Assembly (NCBI GenBank): GCA_938014945.1 | Contig: CALLQH010000046.1 | Span: 1-15,206, forward strand | DNA length: 15,206 nt | Direction of reading: 5' to 3' | From: an uncultured bacterium | GTDB lineage: Bacteria; Pseudomonadota; Alphaproteobacteria; SP197 | Shown here: one piece after another, positions 1 to 9,442 of the stretch | Layout: each line of letters starts with the position of its first letter | Position numbering within the stretch: the first letter of the stretch is position 1 | The notes under the pieces: generated by a model | What the model saw: the letters and a program-made list of their open reading frames with translations, nothing else | The model's database searches: none | Told to the model about the DNA's origin: nothing | Translations under genes and position numbers: made by a program

Positions 1-1128
1 ATGGCCGCCGCCACGGCGGGACAGGCCGGCGCGCGGGTGCTGCTGATCGACCACGCGCCCAAGGCGGGCAAGAAGATCCTGATTTCCGGCGGCGGGCGCT
101 GCAACTTCACCAACACGGGCACGGAACCCGGCTGTTTCCTTTCGGAGAACCGTCACTTCGCGATCTCCGCGCTTAACGGCTACACGCAGTGGGACTTCGT
201 GGCTCTGGTCGAGCGCCATGGCATCGCATGGCACGAAAAGACCCTGGGCCAGTTGTTCTGCGATGGTTCGGCAGCACAGATCGTCACCATGCTGCTGGAG
301 GAATGCCGACGGGGCGGCGTCACCCTGCACCTTGGCAGCGAGATCGGCGACATCGACCACCGCGACGGCCGCTTCCATGTCGGCGGGGCGAGCGCGGAGC
401 AGCTGGTGATCGCCACCGGCGGGCCTTCCATCCCGAAGATGGGTGCGACCGGGCGGGCCTATGCCATCGCCAGACAGTTCGGCCTGCCCGTGATCACGCC
501 CCGCCCCGCACTGGTGCCGCTGACCCTGGGCGAGAACGAGATGCTGTTCCGGCAGCTTTCGGGCGTCGCCTGCCCCGCGACCGCACGGGTCGCAGGCGCG
601 TCCTTTGAAGAAGCCGTGCTGTTCACCCACAAGGGGCTCTCGGGACCGGCGATCCTGCAGGTCTCCTCCTACTGGAAGCCCGGCGGGACGGTGAGCCTGA
701 CGCTGGTGCCCGATGCGACGACCCGGCTGCGCGAGGCCAAACGCACCACACCGCGCGCACAGGTCAAGACCGTGCTCGGCGAATGGCTACCCAGGCGCCT
801 GGCCGAGGCGCTGGCCGAACGCATCGCCATCACGCGGGAGATGGCCAACGTGCCCGATGCCGAACTTCAGCGTGCCGGCGACATGCTTGCCAACCTCACC
901 TTCCATCCCACCGGCACGGAAGGTTACGCCAAGGCCGAGGTGACCGCAGGCGGCATCGATACGGCGGCGCTGTCGTCGAAGACCATGGAGGCCCGCACCG
1001 TGCCGGGGCTCTACGCCATCGGCGAGGCGGTGGATGTCACCGGCTGGCTGGGCGGCTACAATTTCCAGTGGGCCTGGTCGTCGGGCGTCGCCGCCGGCCG
1101 GGCCATTGCGGCGCGCGCCCGGGGCTGA
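1..1128 (+). CDS. HI0933/BaiN-family FAD-dependent oxidoreductase (5' end cut by window)
   Basis: The frame is open from the first base of the window. The protein begins just after where the GxGxxG dinucleotide-binding loop of this family should be, so roughly 15 or more N-terminal residues probably lie outside the window and the ATG at base 1 is not convincing as the true start. Visible hallmarks are the SGGGRCNFTN motif (about residues 29-38) and the C-terminal FAD-contacting segment GEAVDVTGWLGGYNFQWAW (about 341-359). Both are typical of the HI0933/YhiN/BaiN flavoproteins (PF03486). Members of this family are cytosolic flavoenzymes; one was linked to bile-acid reduction and others to aminoacetone oxidation, but most have no proven substrate, and none can be assigned here. 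The gene converges on the adenylate cyclase gene with 7 bp between stop codons and no visible terminator hairpin. Confidence 0.9.
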   Translation: MAAATAGQAGARVLLIDHAPKAGKKILISGGGRCNFTNTGTEPGCFLSENRHFAISALNGYTQWDFVALVERHGIAWHEKTLGQLFCDGSAAQIVTMLLEECRRGGVTLHLGSEIGDIDHRDGRFHVGGASAEQLVIATGGPSIPKMGATGRAYAIARQFGLPVITPRPALVPLTLGENEMLFRQLSGVACPATARVAGASFEEAVLFTHKGLSGPAILQVSSYWKPGGTVSLTLVPDATTRLREAKRTTPRAQVKTVLGEWLPRRLAEALAERIAITREMANVPDAELQRAGDMLANLTFHPTGTEGYAKAEVTAGGIDTAALSSKTMEARTVPGLYAIGEAVDVTGWLGGYNFQWAWSSGVAAGRAIAARARG

Positions 1129-1135
1129 ACGCTCC

Positions 1136-3478
1136 CTACTTCTCCTTCATCACCCAGATGCCGTCCCAGGGACCCTCCGGCTGCGTCGTCTTCAGGACCT
1201 CGCAGCGCTCGATGTACATCTGGGATAGGTAGTCGTCCGGGTTGGCCTTGAGCGCCTCGCGGAAGGCGGCGATGGCCTTGTCCCACTGGCCGGCGCGGTA
1301 GCGGTCGATGCCGTGCTTGAAGAAACCCACCACCTCCATGAGGTTCGGGAAGGTCTCTTCCGTGTGGTAGTCGAGCACTTCCAGCACCTCCACGGGCTGG
1401 GTCTTGCCCTTGACCACCACCAGGTCGATGCCGCGCATGCGATAGCTGTTCTTCAGCTTCACCGCCGTGTTCTCGGAAATCAGGATGCGCGCCTTGTACT
1501 GCTTGCAGGCGCTTTCGAGGCGCGCGGCGAGATTGACGCCGTCGCCGATGATCGTGAAGTCCATGCGCTTCGGCGAGCCGATGTTGCCCGAGACGACGGA
1601 ATCGGTGTTGAGGCCGATCCCCATGTCGACGGGCTTGCGGCCCATGGCCGCACGCTCCTGGTTCCAGTCGCGCAGGTTGGTGATCATGCCGATGGCCGCA
1701 CGCACGGCGCGGTCCTCGTCGTCGTCGTGCGGCGCGGGAATGCCGAAGGCGGCCATGATGGCATCGCCGATGAACTTGTCGAGCATGCCGCCCTGGCTGG
1801 AGATGCACTCCACCATGATGCTGAAGTACTCGTTGAGGAAGCTGACGGTGCCCTGCGGCCCCAGCTCCTCGGTCAGCGTCGTGAAGCCGCGGATGTCGGT
1901 GAAGAGCACCGTGGCGTTGAGGCTCTTGCCGCCCAGGATGTCGTCGCCGCCGGCCAGAAGCTGATCGGCCACGCCCGGGTCCATGTAGCGCGCCATGGTC
2001 GACTTCATGCGCTTTTCAGAAGAGATGTCCTCGATCATCACCATGGTGCCGAGGTTCTTCTGCTCGATGGAAACGAGCGGCAGCACCGTGGCGTTGACGG
2101 AGCGCTTCTCGCCGCCGACCGAAAGCTCGGCATCCATGACGATCTCGGAGGCGCGTGTCTCCTTGACCTTCTTCAAGCGCTCCAGGATCCAGGGATTGCT
2201 CTGGCCAAAGAAGTCCTCGACCGCCTTGTTGATGATGTCTGCGGGCTTGCACTGCAGGATCTTCAGACCCGCGGCGTTGCAGGTGACGATGCTGTCGTCC
2301 TCGTCCAGCGTGATGACACCGTTGGTCATGCTCTGGAGCATGCTTTCGTTGTAGTTGCGCATGTTGCGCACGTCGTCGAACAGCTTGGCGTTCTCCAGCG
2401 CGATGGAGACCTGCGCGGTGAAGGCCTTCAGGCGCTGCTCGTCCTCGTCGGTGAAGGGGCCGCCGCGCTTGTTGAGGCACTGGGTGACGCCGATGACGAC
2501 ACCGGCCTTGTTGACGACGGGCACGCAGAGGATCGAGCGGGTGAAGAACCCCGTCTTCTTGTCGAAGGCCGGATTGAAGCGCAGGTCGGCATAGGCGTAG
2601 GGGATGTTGACGGTCTGACCGGAAGTGAAGACAGCGCCCGCGATGCCCGAGGTGTTGGGCAGACGGATCTGGAAGGCGCCCACCCCTTCGCCGACAGTCG
2701 AAAACAGCTCGCCCGTCTTTTCGTCGTTGAGGAACAGGGTGGAGCGTTCGGCCTGCAGCATGCGCGTCGCCTCGCCCATGACCTTGTGCAGCAGCACGGT
2801 CAGGTCGATCTCCGAGGTGAGGTCGGCGATCATGTCGAGGAAGGCCATCTCCTGGCTGCGCGTGCGCCCGACCTGCTCGATGAACTGGGCGCTCTGCAGG
2901 GCGACCGCGGCCTGGGTCGTCATCGACTGGAGCAGATCGAGATCATGCTCGGTGAACTGGCCGTCCTGCTTGTTGAGGACCTGAGCGACGCCGATGCACT
3001 CGCCCTTGATGGTGTTGATGGGCACACAAAGGATGCTGCGGGTCTTGAAGCCCGTGCGCTCGTCGACACTGCGGTTGAAGCGTTCGTCGGCATAGGCATC
3101 GTGAATGATCACGCCTTCGCCGCTCTGGAAGACGTGGCCGGAGATGCCGGTGTTGTTGAGGATGCGGATCTCGCGGCTGAGATTGCCCTGGGCGACGCGG
3201 GAATAGAGCTCGTTCGAGCTGGCATCGTTGAGGAACAGGGTGCCGCGCTCTGCGCCCAGTTCTCTGGTCGTGATCTCGACCAGGGTTTCCAGCACCTCGT
3301 CCAGTGTCTCCAGCGCCGCAACCTTGCGCGTGAGTTCAAGCAGCAGTTCGGCGCGCCAAAGACGACGCGCGGCCTCTGCGGTGGAGACCCGCGCCTCTGC
3401 CTGGACCTCGTCGTCGACCAATCCCTCCTCGGTCCGGGAGACCGTCTTCGCGGGTGCGGGCGGGGACTTGGCGTTCAT
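1136..3478 (-). CDS. Class III adenylate cyclase, GAF-GAF-PAS-cyclase-TPR (CyaB1-like)
   Basis: This 780-residue cytosolic protein should make cAMP from ATP. It has no membrane segments. Domains in order are GAF-A (about 55-200), GAF-B (about 215-370), PAS (about 375-488), class III cyclase (about 515-705) and a TPR-like helical pair (about 712-755). In the catalytic domain the metal-binding aspartates are D528 (FTDIRGF) and D572 (KFIGDA). The adenine-specifying pair is K568 and T642, and the transition-state pair is N649 and R653 (VNLAAR). A Lys/Thr pair is characteristic of class IIIb cyclases such as Anabaena CyaB1, which has the same domain order. GAF-B carries a complete NKFDE motif (N336, K337, F342, D346, E347), the signature of cyclic-nucleotide-binding GAF domains. 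GAF-A has N169, K170, F175 and D179 but L180 in place of Glu. The start ATG overlaps the TGA of the coiled-coil gene (ATGA), so translation is probably coupled. Adenylate rather than guanylate specificity is inferred from K568. Confidence 0.93.
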   Translation of the reverse strand: MNAKSPPAPAKTVSRTEEGLVDDEVQAEARVSTAEAARRLWRAELLLELTRKVAALETLDEVLETLVEITTRELGAERGTLFLNDASSNELYSRVAQGNLSREIRILNNTGISGHVFQSGEGVIIHDAYADERFNRSVDERTGFKTRSILCVPINTIKGECIGVAQVLNKQDGQFTEHDLDLLQSMTTQAAVALQSAQFIEQVGRTRSQEMAFLDMIADLTSEIDLTVLLHKVMGEATRMLQAERSTLFLNDEKTGELFSTVGEGVGAFQIRLPNTSGIAGAVFTSGQTVNIPYAYADLRFNPAFDKKTGFFTRSILCVPVVNKAGVVIGVTQCLNKRGGPFTDEDEQRLKAFTAQVSIALENAKLFDDVRNMRNYNESMLQSMTNGVITLDEDDSIVTCNAAGLKILQCKPADIINKAVEDFFGQSNPWILERLKKVKETRASEIVMDAELSVGGEKRSVNATVLPLVSIEQKNLGTMVMIEDISSEKRMKSTMARYMDPGVADQLLAGGDDILGGKSLNATVLFTDIRGFTTLTEELGPQGTVSFLNEYFSIMVECISSQGGMLDKFIGDAIMAAFGIPAPHDDDEDRAVRAAIGMITNLRDWNQERAAMGRKPVDMGIGLNTDSVVSGNIGSPKRMDFTIIGDGVNLAARLESACKQYKARILISENTAVKLKNSYRMRGIDLVVVKGKTQPVEVLEVLDYHTEETFPNLMEVVGFFKHGIDRYRAGQWDKAIAAFREALKANPDDYLSQMYIERCEVLKTTQPEGPWDGIWVMKEK

Positions 3479-4020
3479 TGCAGTCTGCCGCCCGGGCCAC
3501 CGGCGCCGGCGGAGCGCCGGCCGGTGTCCTGGTCCTGCTCACCCAGGAGCGAGCGGATCTCGCGCTGGTGGGCGTCGCGCTGGGCTTCCATGTCGGCGCG
3601 CATGGCGGCAATGGTCCGGCGCAGTTCGTTCGCCTCCGCCACGCCATGGGCCACAGCCTCCTGCACCGCACGATCCTTTTCGTAACCCAGGTCCTCCAGC
3701 TGCTGGCGCAGCGCCTGAACGGTAGCGCGCAACTGCTGATGATCCTCGTTGCCCTGGGCCAATGCCGCCTGGACCGCTTCGTCACGGGCGATCGCCATGG
3801 CCTCCATCGCATCGCGCAGCGCGGCAACCTGGCCCTTCAACTGGCGAAGCTCGTCGCCGGCTTCGGCCAGCGCGCTCTGCACCTTCTGCTCGCTGAGAGC
3901 ATCCATCTGGGCCATGCGATCGCGCATCGCACCAATGGTCTGCTTGAGCTGGTGAATTTCCATCTCCGCATCCTGGCGAAGACGATCCGCCTCGGATTCG
4001 GAATCCCGTTCTTTGGTCAT
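3475..4020 (-). CDS. Coiled-coil protein of four 36-residue repeats, coupled to the cyclase
   Basis: I recognise no family. The 181-residue protein is almost wholly alpha-helical, charged and cysteine-free, with no signal peptide or membrane segment. Residues 25-164 are four tandem repeats of 36 residues: 25-60, 61-96, 97-132 and a partial fourth, 133-164. In all four units position 1 is Leu, position 7 Ala and position 9 Arg; position 5 is Val/Ile, 8 and 12 are Met/Leu, 23 is Val/Ile and 27 is Leu/Val. The tail (about 167-181) is Gly/Arg-rich and probably disordered. The ATG at 4018-4020 was chosen over an in-frame ATG 51 bp upstream because GGGGGAGGG sits 6 nt before it. The stop overlaps the cyclase start as ATGA, so the two proteins are probably made in step. 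A scaffold or oligomerisation partner for the cyclase is my inference; other coiled-coil roles are possible. Confidence 0.8.
   Translation of the reverse strand: MTKERDSESEADRLRQDAEMEIHQLKQTIGAMRDRMAQMDALSEQKVQSALAEAGDELRQLKGQVAALRDAMEAMAIARDEAVQAALAQGNEDHQQLRATVQALRQQLEDLGYEKDRAVQEAVAHGVAEANELRRTIAAMRADMEAQRDAHQREIRSLLGEQDQDTGRRSAGAGGPGGRLQ
3529..3948 (-). repeat. Four tandem 108-bp coding repeats (36 residues each)
   Basis: Units on the minus strand are 3841-3948, 3733-3840, 3625-3732 and a shortened 3529-3624. The register is visible in the protein: each unit starts Leu-Lys/Arg and has ALR or AMR at positions 7-9. No residue is inserted or deleted between the three full units. Nucleotide identity between units is not obviously high, so this is an old, protein-level duplication rather than a fresh DNA repeat. 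Confidence 0.8.
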
Positions 4021-4026
4021 GACATA

Positions 4027-4035
4027 CCCTCCCCC
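4027..4035 (-). promoter_or_regulatory. Strong Shine-Dalgarno that fixes the coiled-coil start
   Basis: On the minus strand this reads GGGGGAGGG, 6 nt before the ATG at 4018-4020. It is the reason for choosing this start over the in-frame ATG at 4069-4071, which has no comparable site. Confidence 0.7.
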
Positions 4036-4122
4036 GGCGAGGGTTCTGCGCGCTGCGTACCCGCCTCCCAAACCGTCCGCCGGCTTGATCGCGGCGTTTC
4101 GGACTGAAGCGTGCTGGATACA

Positions 4123-4150
4123 AGCATAGACCGCCGCCGCCAGCGATCAA
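4123..4150 (-). promoter_or_regulatory. Candidate promoter for the coiled-coil/cyclase unit
   Basis: Read on the minus strand, TTGATC (4145-4150) is followed after 16 bp by TATGCT (4123-4128). Each hexamer matches the sigma-70 consensus at four of six positions. A start near 4115 would leave a leader of about 95 nt before the coiled-coil ATG. It lies in the 163-bp gap after the A-PCP stop, which otherwise holds nothing I recognise. Its presence suggests the pair can be transcribed separately from the A-PCP gene. Confidence 0.35.
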
Positions 4151-4183
4151 ACCGCACGCTGCGATCCGGCGTGCTGCACGGAT

Positions 4184-6055
4184 TCAGATATCCGCACGAC
4201 CCTGTGCTGCAACCGCATGCAGGGTGCGTTCCAGAAGCTCGCCAAGCGGGATGTCGTCGAAGAAATCTTCAGGGTCGAGGGTGACCCCGAAGCGGCGTTC
4301 GATCGCCAGCGCGGCGCCCAGAGCCTTCAGGGAATCGCCGCCGTAGTCCATGAAGCTGCGCGCTTCATCAAGGCGCACCACCCCCAGTTCGCTGGTGATG
4401 CATTCGGCGATGCGTTCTCGCGTGCCGCCTTTCGTCTGCCCTTCACCTTCTTCCTGCGGGGCTGCGGGCATTGCCTGTTGCATGCGCTGCAGGTCGATCT
4501 CGCGCAAACGGTTGCGGTCGACCTTTGCGCTCTGGTTCATCGGCAATCGCGCCAGGGCGACGATCTCCACGGGCCACATGTAGCGCGGCAGCTCTTCCTG
4601 CAGAATCGTCTGAAGCGCCGCGCCATCGGGCTGCGCGCCTTCGCCGAAGCCGACATACAGCGCCAGGGCCGCCACCGCCCCGACGCCATCGCGCCGCGGC
4701 ACGACACCGGCAGCGACGACACCCGGCGCCTTGCGCGCCACCGTCTCGATCTCCTCCAGCTCGACACGACGGCCGCGCAGCTTGACCATGTTGTCGTCGC
4801 GTCCGAGGAAGGCGAGCAGACCGTCCTCGCCGACGCGCACCAGGTCGCCGGTGCGGAAGACCGGCGTATGCGCGCCATCGGGCAACACGCAGAAGCGGGA
4901 CGCGGTGCGTTCCTCGTCGTTCCAGTAGCCCAGTGACATGCGCGGGCTGGAGACCACCAGTTCGCCTGTGCCCGGTTCTCCGGCCGGATCGAGCCACAGC
5001 GTCGCACCCGGCAGCGCGCGGCCGATGGGCACCCTGCCCCTTGCCGGCGGATGCTCGGCCGGCACCATCCAGCCCGTGGACCAGGAAACCTCGGTGGCGC
5101 CGTAGGAGCAGAATATCTCTGCCCGTGGCCCGAGCACGCCGCGCATCGCCGCGATGTCGTCCCACTGCACCACATCGCCGAACAGCGTCACCACCCGCAG
5201 GCTGACGAGCCTGGCCGCGGCATCGGGATGGCCCGCGACGATCCGCCCCAGGCCGACATAGAAGGCGCTGACCGTCACCTTGTGGGTGGCATAGATATCG
5301 AGGATCGCGGCAACGGAATCGGCACCGGGAATGGCAACCAGGGTGGCGCCCGAGATGATGGCTGTCCAGCAGTTGAAGTGCGCGCCGCTGACCGCGCTGC
5401 TGCCGGCGAATGCCGCAATGTCGCCGGGGACGATCGAGAGCATGTGGCGGCGAATGCGGCAGGCTTGGCCCATGGAGCGCCGCTTCTTGGCAACCCCCTT
5501 GGGCTGCCCCGTGCTGCCCGAGGTGAAGACGATCATGGCCGTATCGTCGCTCGCGCGAGCAGGCCCTTCGTACACCAGGCCTGGCTCCAGGGACGCCAGC
5601 GACACGACGGCAGGGCCGGGGCCGACATGGCGGGCGATACTCTCGGGCGCACCTGCGCAGACGGCCACGGCAGCGCCGACCAGCTGCGTCGTCTGGCGGT
5701 TGCGCAGCGGTGACAGCGCCGGATCGAGCGGCACCACCGGCACACCCAGATGCAGGCCCGCGGCAAGAGCCGCCAGATGCAGGCTGCCGAGCGGGCCGCA
5801 GACGACGACCGGCGCACGGTTGCCCTGCAGCACCGCTTCGAGATTCCCGGCAAGAAGCCGGGCAAGATGGGCGAGTTCGCCGTAGGACAGCGTTCCATCG
5901 GGCGCCGTCACGGCGCAGCGGTCCGGCTGGACCCTGGCCCAGTGGTCGAGCGCATCGAGCAGATCGAACGGCGCGCCGTGCTCCATCGCCACATCGCTGG
6001 CATCGGCCAGCTTGACCAGGCGCTGGTACTCCGCGGCATCCATCGCTTGGGGCAT
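4184..6055 (-). CDS. Stand-alone adenylation domain fused to a peptidyl carrier domain
   Basis: This 623-residue protein has the adenylate-forming core and a C-terminal thiolation domain, with no condensation, thioesterase or reductase domain. It should activate a carboxylic or amino acid with ATP and load it onto its own phosphopantetheine arm. Visible core motifs are A3 (FTSGSTGQPKG, 177-187), A5 (YGATE, 318-322), A7 (RTGD, 401-404), A8 (about 418-436) and A10 with the catalytic Lys at K511 in NQSAKVDR, a variant of the usual NGKVDR. After a polar linker (about 523-545) the carrier has GGDSL with the attachment serine at S575. The region where A4 usually has FDxS reads FAGSS instead, so the Asp that binds an alpha-amino group may be absent; I would not predict the substrate. 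The first ATG was taken as the start; an in-frame ATG at 6041-6043 is possible, and neither has a clear Shine-Dalgarno. The gene is divergent from the ATP-grasp/hydrolase remnants, probably parts of the same former pathway. Confidence 0.9.
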   Translation of the reverse strand: MPQAMDAAEYQRLVKLADASDVAMEHGAPFDLLDALDHWARVQPDRCAVTAPDGTLSYGELAHLARLLAGNLEAVLQGNRAPVVVCGPLGSLHLAALAAGLHLGVPVVPLDPALSPLRNRQTTQLVGAAVAVCAGAPESIARHVGPGPAVVSLASLEPGLVYEGPARASDDTAMIVFTSGSTGQPKGVAKKRRSMGQACRIRRHMLSIVPGDIAAFAGSSAVSGAHFNCWTAIISGATLVAIPGADSVAAILDIYATHKVTVSAFYVGLGRIVAGHPDAAARLVSLRVVTLFGDVVQWDDIAAMRGVLGPRAEIFCSYGATEVSWSTGWMVPAEHPPARGRVPIGRALPGATLWLDPAGEPGTGELVVSSPRMSLGYWNDEERTASRFCVLPDGAHTPVFRTGDLVRVGEDGLLAFLGRDDNMVKLRGRRVELEEIETVARKAPGVVAAGVVPRRDGVGAVAALALYVGFGEGAQPDGAALQTILQEELPRYMWPVEIVALARLPMNQSAKVDRNRLREIDLQRMQQAMPAAPQEEGEGQTKGGTRERIAECITSELGVVRLDEARSFMDYGGDSLKALGAALAIERRFGVTLDPEDFFDDIPLGELLERTLHAVAAQGRADI

Positions 6056-6109
6056 GGGGGAATTCCGGTGACCGGTGGAGGCACGACACGCCGGCGGCGC
6101 GAGAGGGCC

Positions 6110-6137
6110 ATTGTGTTGCCCCCCGGAGCCGGGTCAA
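6110..6137 (-). promoter_or_regulatory. Candidate sigma-70 promoter for the A-PCP gene
   Basis: On the minus strand TTGACC (6132-6137, five of six matches) is followed after 16 bp by CACAAT (6110-6115, four of six). The predicted start near 6103 leaves a leader of roughly 48 nt. Confidence 0.4.
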
Positions 6138-6173
6138 GCGGGATCGCCCCTGAGGCCAATGCGGTTGCTGGCC

Positions 6174-6190
6174 TGCACCGGGCCGGTGCA
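6174..6190. promoter_or_regulatory. 17-bp palindrome, possible operator in the divergent intergenic region
   Basis: TGCACCGGGCCGGTGCA is a perfect inverted repeat of 8-bp arms around one base. It lies about 37 bp upstream of the candidate -35 of the A-PCP promoter, a usual place for an activator or shared operator site. The half-site core CCGGTG recurs at 6065-6070, 6072-6077 and 6201-6206. Apart from this and the candidate promoter, I see nothing else recognisable in 6056-6303. Confidence 0.35.
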
Positions 6191-6286
6191 TGCTCGGTTA
6201 CCGGTGCGATGGGCACACACCCGCCCGGGATGCTTCGCCGGCACTGGCCGACGGGTAGCAACATCAGCGCCAAGGGGGGCTTGGCC

Positions 6287-6307
6287 ATGACCACGCGCTG
6301 GGGATGA
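6287..6307 (+). other. Six-codon leader ORF overlapping the next start
   Basis: ATG at 6287 opens a six-codon frame (MTTRWG) that stops at TGA 6305-6307 and overlaps the ATG at 6304 as ATGA. A GGGGGG tract (6274-6279) lies 7 nt before this ATG, whereas the ATG at 6304 has no properly spaced ribosome site. The downstream frame may therefore depend on re-initiation. This could also be chance, or a sign that the downstream start is damaged. Confidence 0.3.
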
Positions 6308-7071
6308 GCGTGGCCACGAAGGACTCACACGGCCATGGCGGTCGTGCGCTGTGTGACGTCCGCGGTTTCGAAGGGCCGAACCGCCACCTGCCCGAACGCT
6401 GCATCGTCGGCACGCTCGATACGCAAGCGGTTGCCGGAACACAGGGCTTGGTGCCCCCACAGGCGGCGCGGCGTATCCACGCCTTCCTCGAAGACAACGT
6501 CCGTATCAGCCCCCTGACCCCGCCCCTGGCCGAGGTCGACCGCGTCCTGCTGGCAGACAGCCCCGTGCCGGCGGCCGACGCGGTGGCGGCGACCTGCATC
6601 GCCCTGCAACACCTCTCCGGCGAGACAGGCGCCCGCTGGCGGGTGGCGCCTGGTGATGGCCCCGACCTGGCAACCCTCGCCTGCGCCTGTGACGCGCTCG
6701 ATATCGGTGCGGCGGCGCTGCATACGGCATGCGAACTGGTGGCGGCGGCAAGCGGTGGTGGCCCGAACGATACGAACCTGAAACCGCCACCCTCGCTTCG
6801 CAGCTTTCTGGCACTGCTGCGCCGGCGCATGCTGGACTTCACCAGCCGTTGCCTCGTCCACGAGGCGAGCCGGCGCGGTATTCCCTGGCGGCGCGTCAAC
6901 GATGGCCTGACCTCGCGCCTGCTGATCGAGCTGGGCGAAGGCCGCCGCCATACCACGATGATGGGCGAGACCTCTCCCAGAGCTACTACCGGCGGGGCGT
7001 CTCCGCATTCGGCGACAGCCGCGAGGACACGACCGAAGCCATCCGGACCGTCGCCGAAGCGCTGGGCGTAA
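6304..7071 (+). pseudogene. N-terminal remnant of a cyanophycin-synthetase-like ATP-grasp enzyme
   Basis: Residues 1-224 of this 255-codon frame resemble the N-terminal part of CphA-type ATP-grasp ligases. There is an R-x3-GPN segment near residues 20-26, an ALQHLSG helix near 100-106, then EASRRGIPWRRVND (187-200) and LLIELGEGRRHTTMMGETS (206-224), the stretch that leads into the ATP-grasp domain. The catalytic ATP-grasp domain that should follow is absent. From about base 6975 the frame runs on, out of register, through hydrolase coding sequence to a stop at 7069-7071, adding a meaningless basic tail. CphA-family enzymes join amino acids to a peptide carboxylate using ATP, so an intact ancestor would suit the adjacent A-PCP as a peptide-forming partner; that link is inference. 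No stop codons have accumulated, so the event is recent or is an assembly artefact. Assignment is by remembered motifs, not a search. Confidence 0.65.
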
Positions 7072-7486
7072 ACCACATCGCCTGTTACGGCAGTTCTATG
7101 GGCGGGCTGATGGCGATCCGCAGCGGCATGGCATTGGGCGCCGGGCGCGTGCTCTGCGCCGCGGGCACCGCCGACGTCGCACCACGTGCCGACGGCACGC
7201 GCCTGACACCTGAGGAGAAGGTCGCCGTCACCCGCGAGGAGGCAGCACGTCTGGCCGATGAGCTGCGCAGCGGCGTGCCGGACCGCATCGCCTATCTGCA
7301 TGGCTCCGAGCATGACCGCGATGCGATCATCGCGGATGCCCTGCAGGACATTCCCGGCGTCGATGCGATCGCGCTGAGCGAGCTCAACCGCCACAACATC
7401 GACTTCCATCTCGTGATGACGGGGCGCTACCACCGCACCTTCGACTGGCTCGCCGGACGCGGCGACGACCTGGGGCTGACGGCCGC

Positions 7487-7490
<4 letters not shown>
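6966..7490 (+). pseudogene. C-terminal remnant of an alpha/beta hydrolase
   Basis: This frame is open far upstream, but it only looks like real protein from about base 6966 (RDLSQSYYRRGVSAFGDS); the arginine-rich stretch before that is a shadow of the ATP-grasp frame. It continues with the nucleophile elbow GSSMGG, carrying the likely catalytic serine, and ends with HNIDFHLVMTGRYHRTFDWL, where the catalytic His is expected. The N-terminal strands and helices of the fold are missing, and no start codon with a ribosome site lies at the beginning of the real segment. Roughly 175 residues remain. The sequence resembles uncharacterised small hydrolases with a DLSQSWY segment. Its TAG (7488-7490) overlaps the recQ TAA (7487-7489 on the other strand). 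I infer that it lost its 5' half in the same event that cut the ATP-grasp gene. Confidence 0.65.
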
Positions 7491-9313
<1,823 letters not shown>

Positions 9314-9391
9314 GGGGGCGGGTGTCATGGGCGGCGCCACCATAGTCAAAGGGCTGCTGCGCCGAAACCCGCTCGCGCACGCGGCGCACGC

Positions 9392-9400
9392 TGCTACACT
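9392..9400 (+). promoter_or_regulatory. Candidate extended -10 promoter for the M24 gene
   Basis: TGCTACACT combines a TG dinucleotide with the -10-like hexamer TACACT (9395-9400, four of six matches). No -35 hexamer stands out. A start near 9407 would leave a leader of about 36 nt. Confidence 0.3.
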
Positions 9401-9442
9401 CCACTTGTCCACCGGCATGACAAGAAGCACAGCGAGGAGCCC

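Noticed and set aside
1129..1135. Bidirectional terminator between the flavoprotein and cyclase genes
   Set aside because: Only 7 bp separate the stops and I see no hairpin with a T-tract at either gene end.
1313..3685. 790-codon plus-strand frame antisense to the cyclase gene
   Set aside because: It mirrors the cyclase codons in a GC-rich genome, is rich in His, Ala, Val, Leu and Asp runs typical of a shadow frame, and shows no domain motif, whereas the minus strand has complete catalytic motifs.
4154..4174. GCACGC-N9-GCGTGC inverted repeat after the A-PCP gene as a terminator
   Set aside because: The stem is only 6 bp with a 9-nt loop and is followed by three T residues at most; too weak to call.
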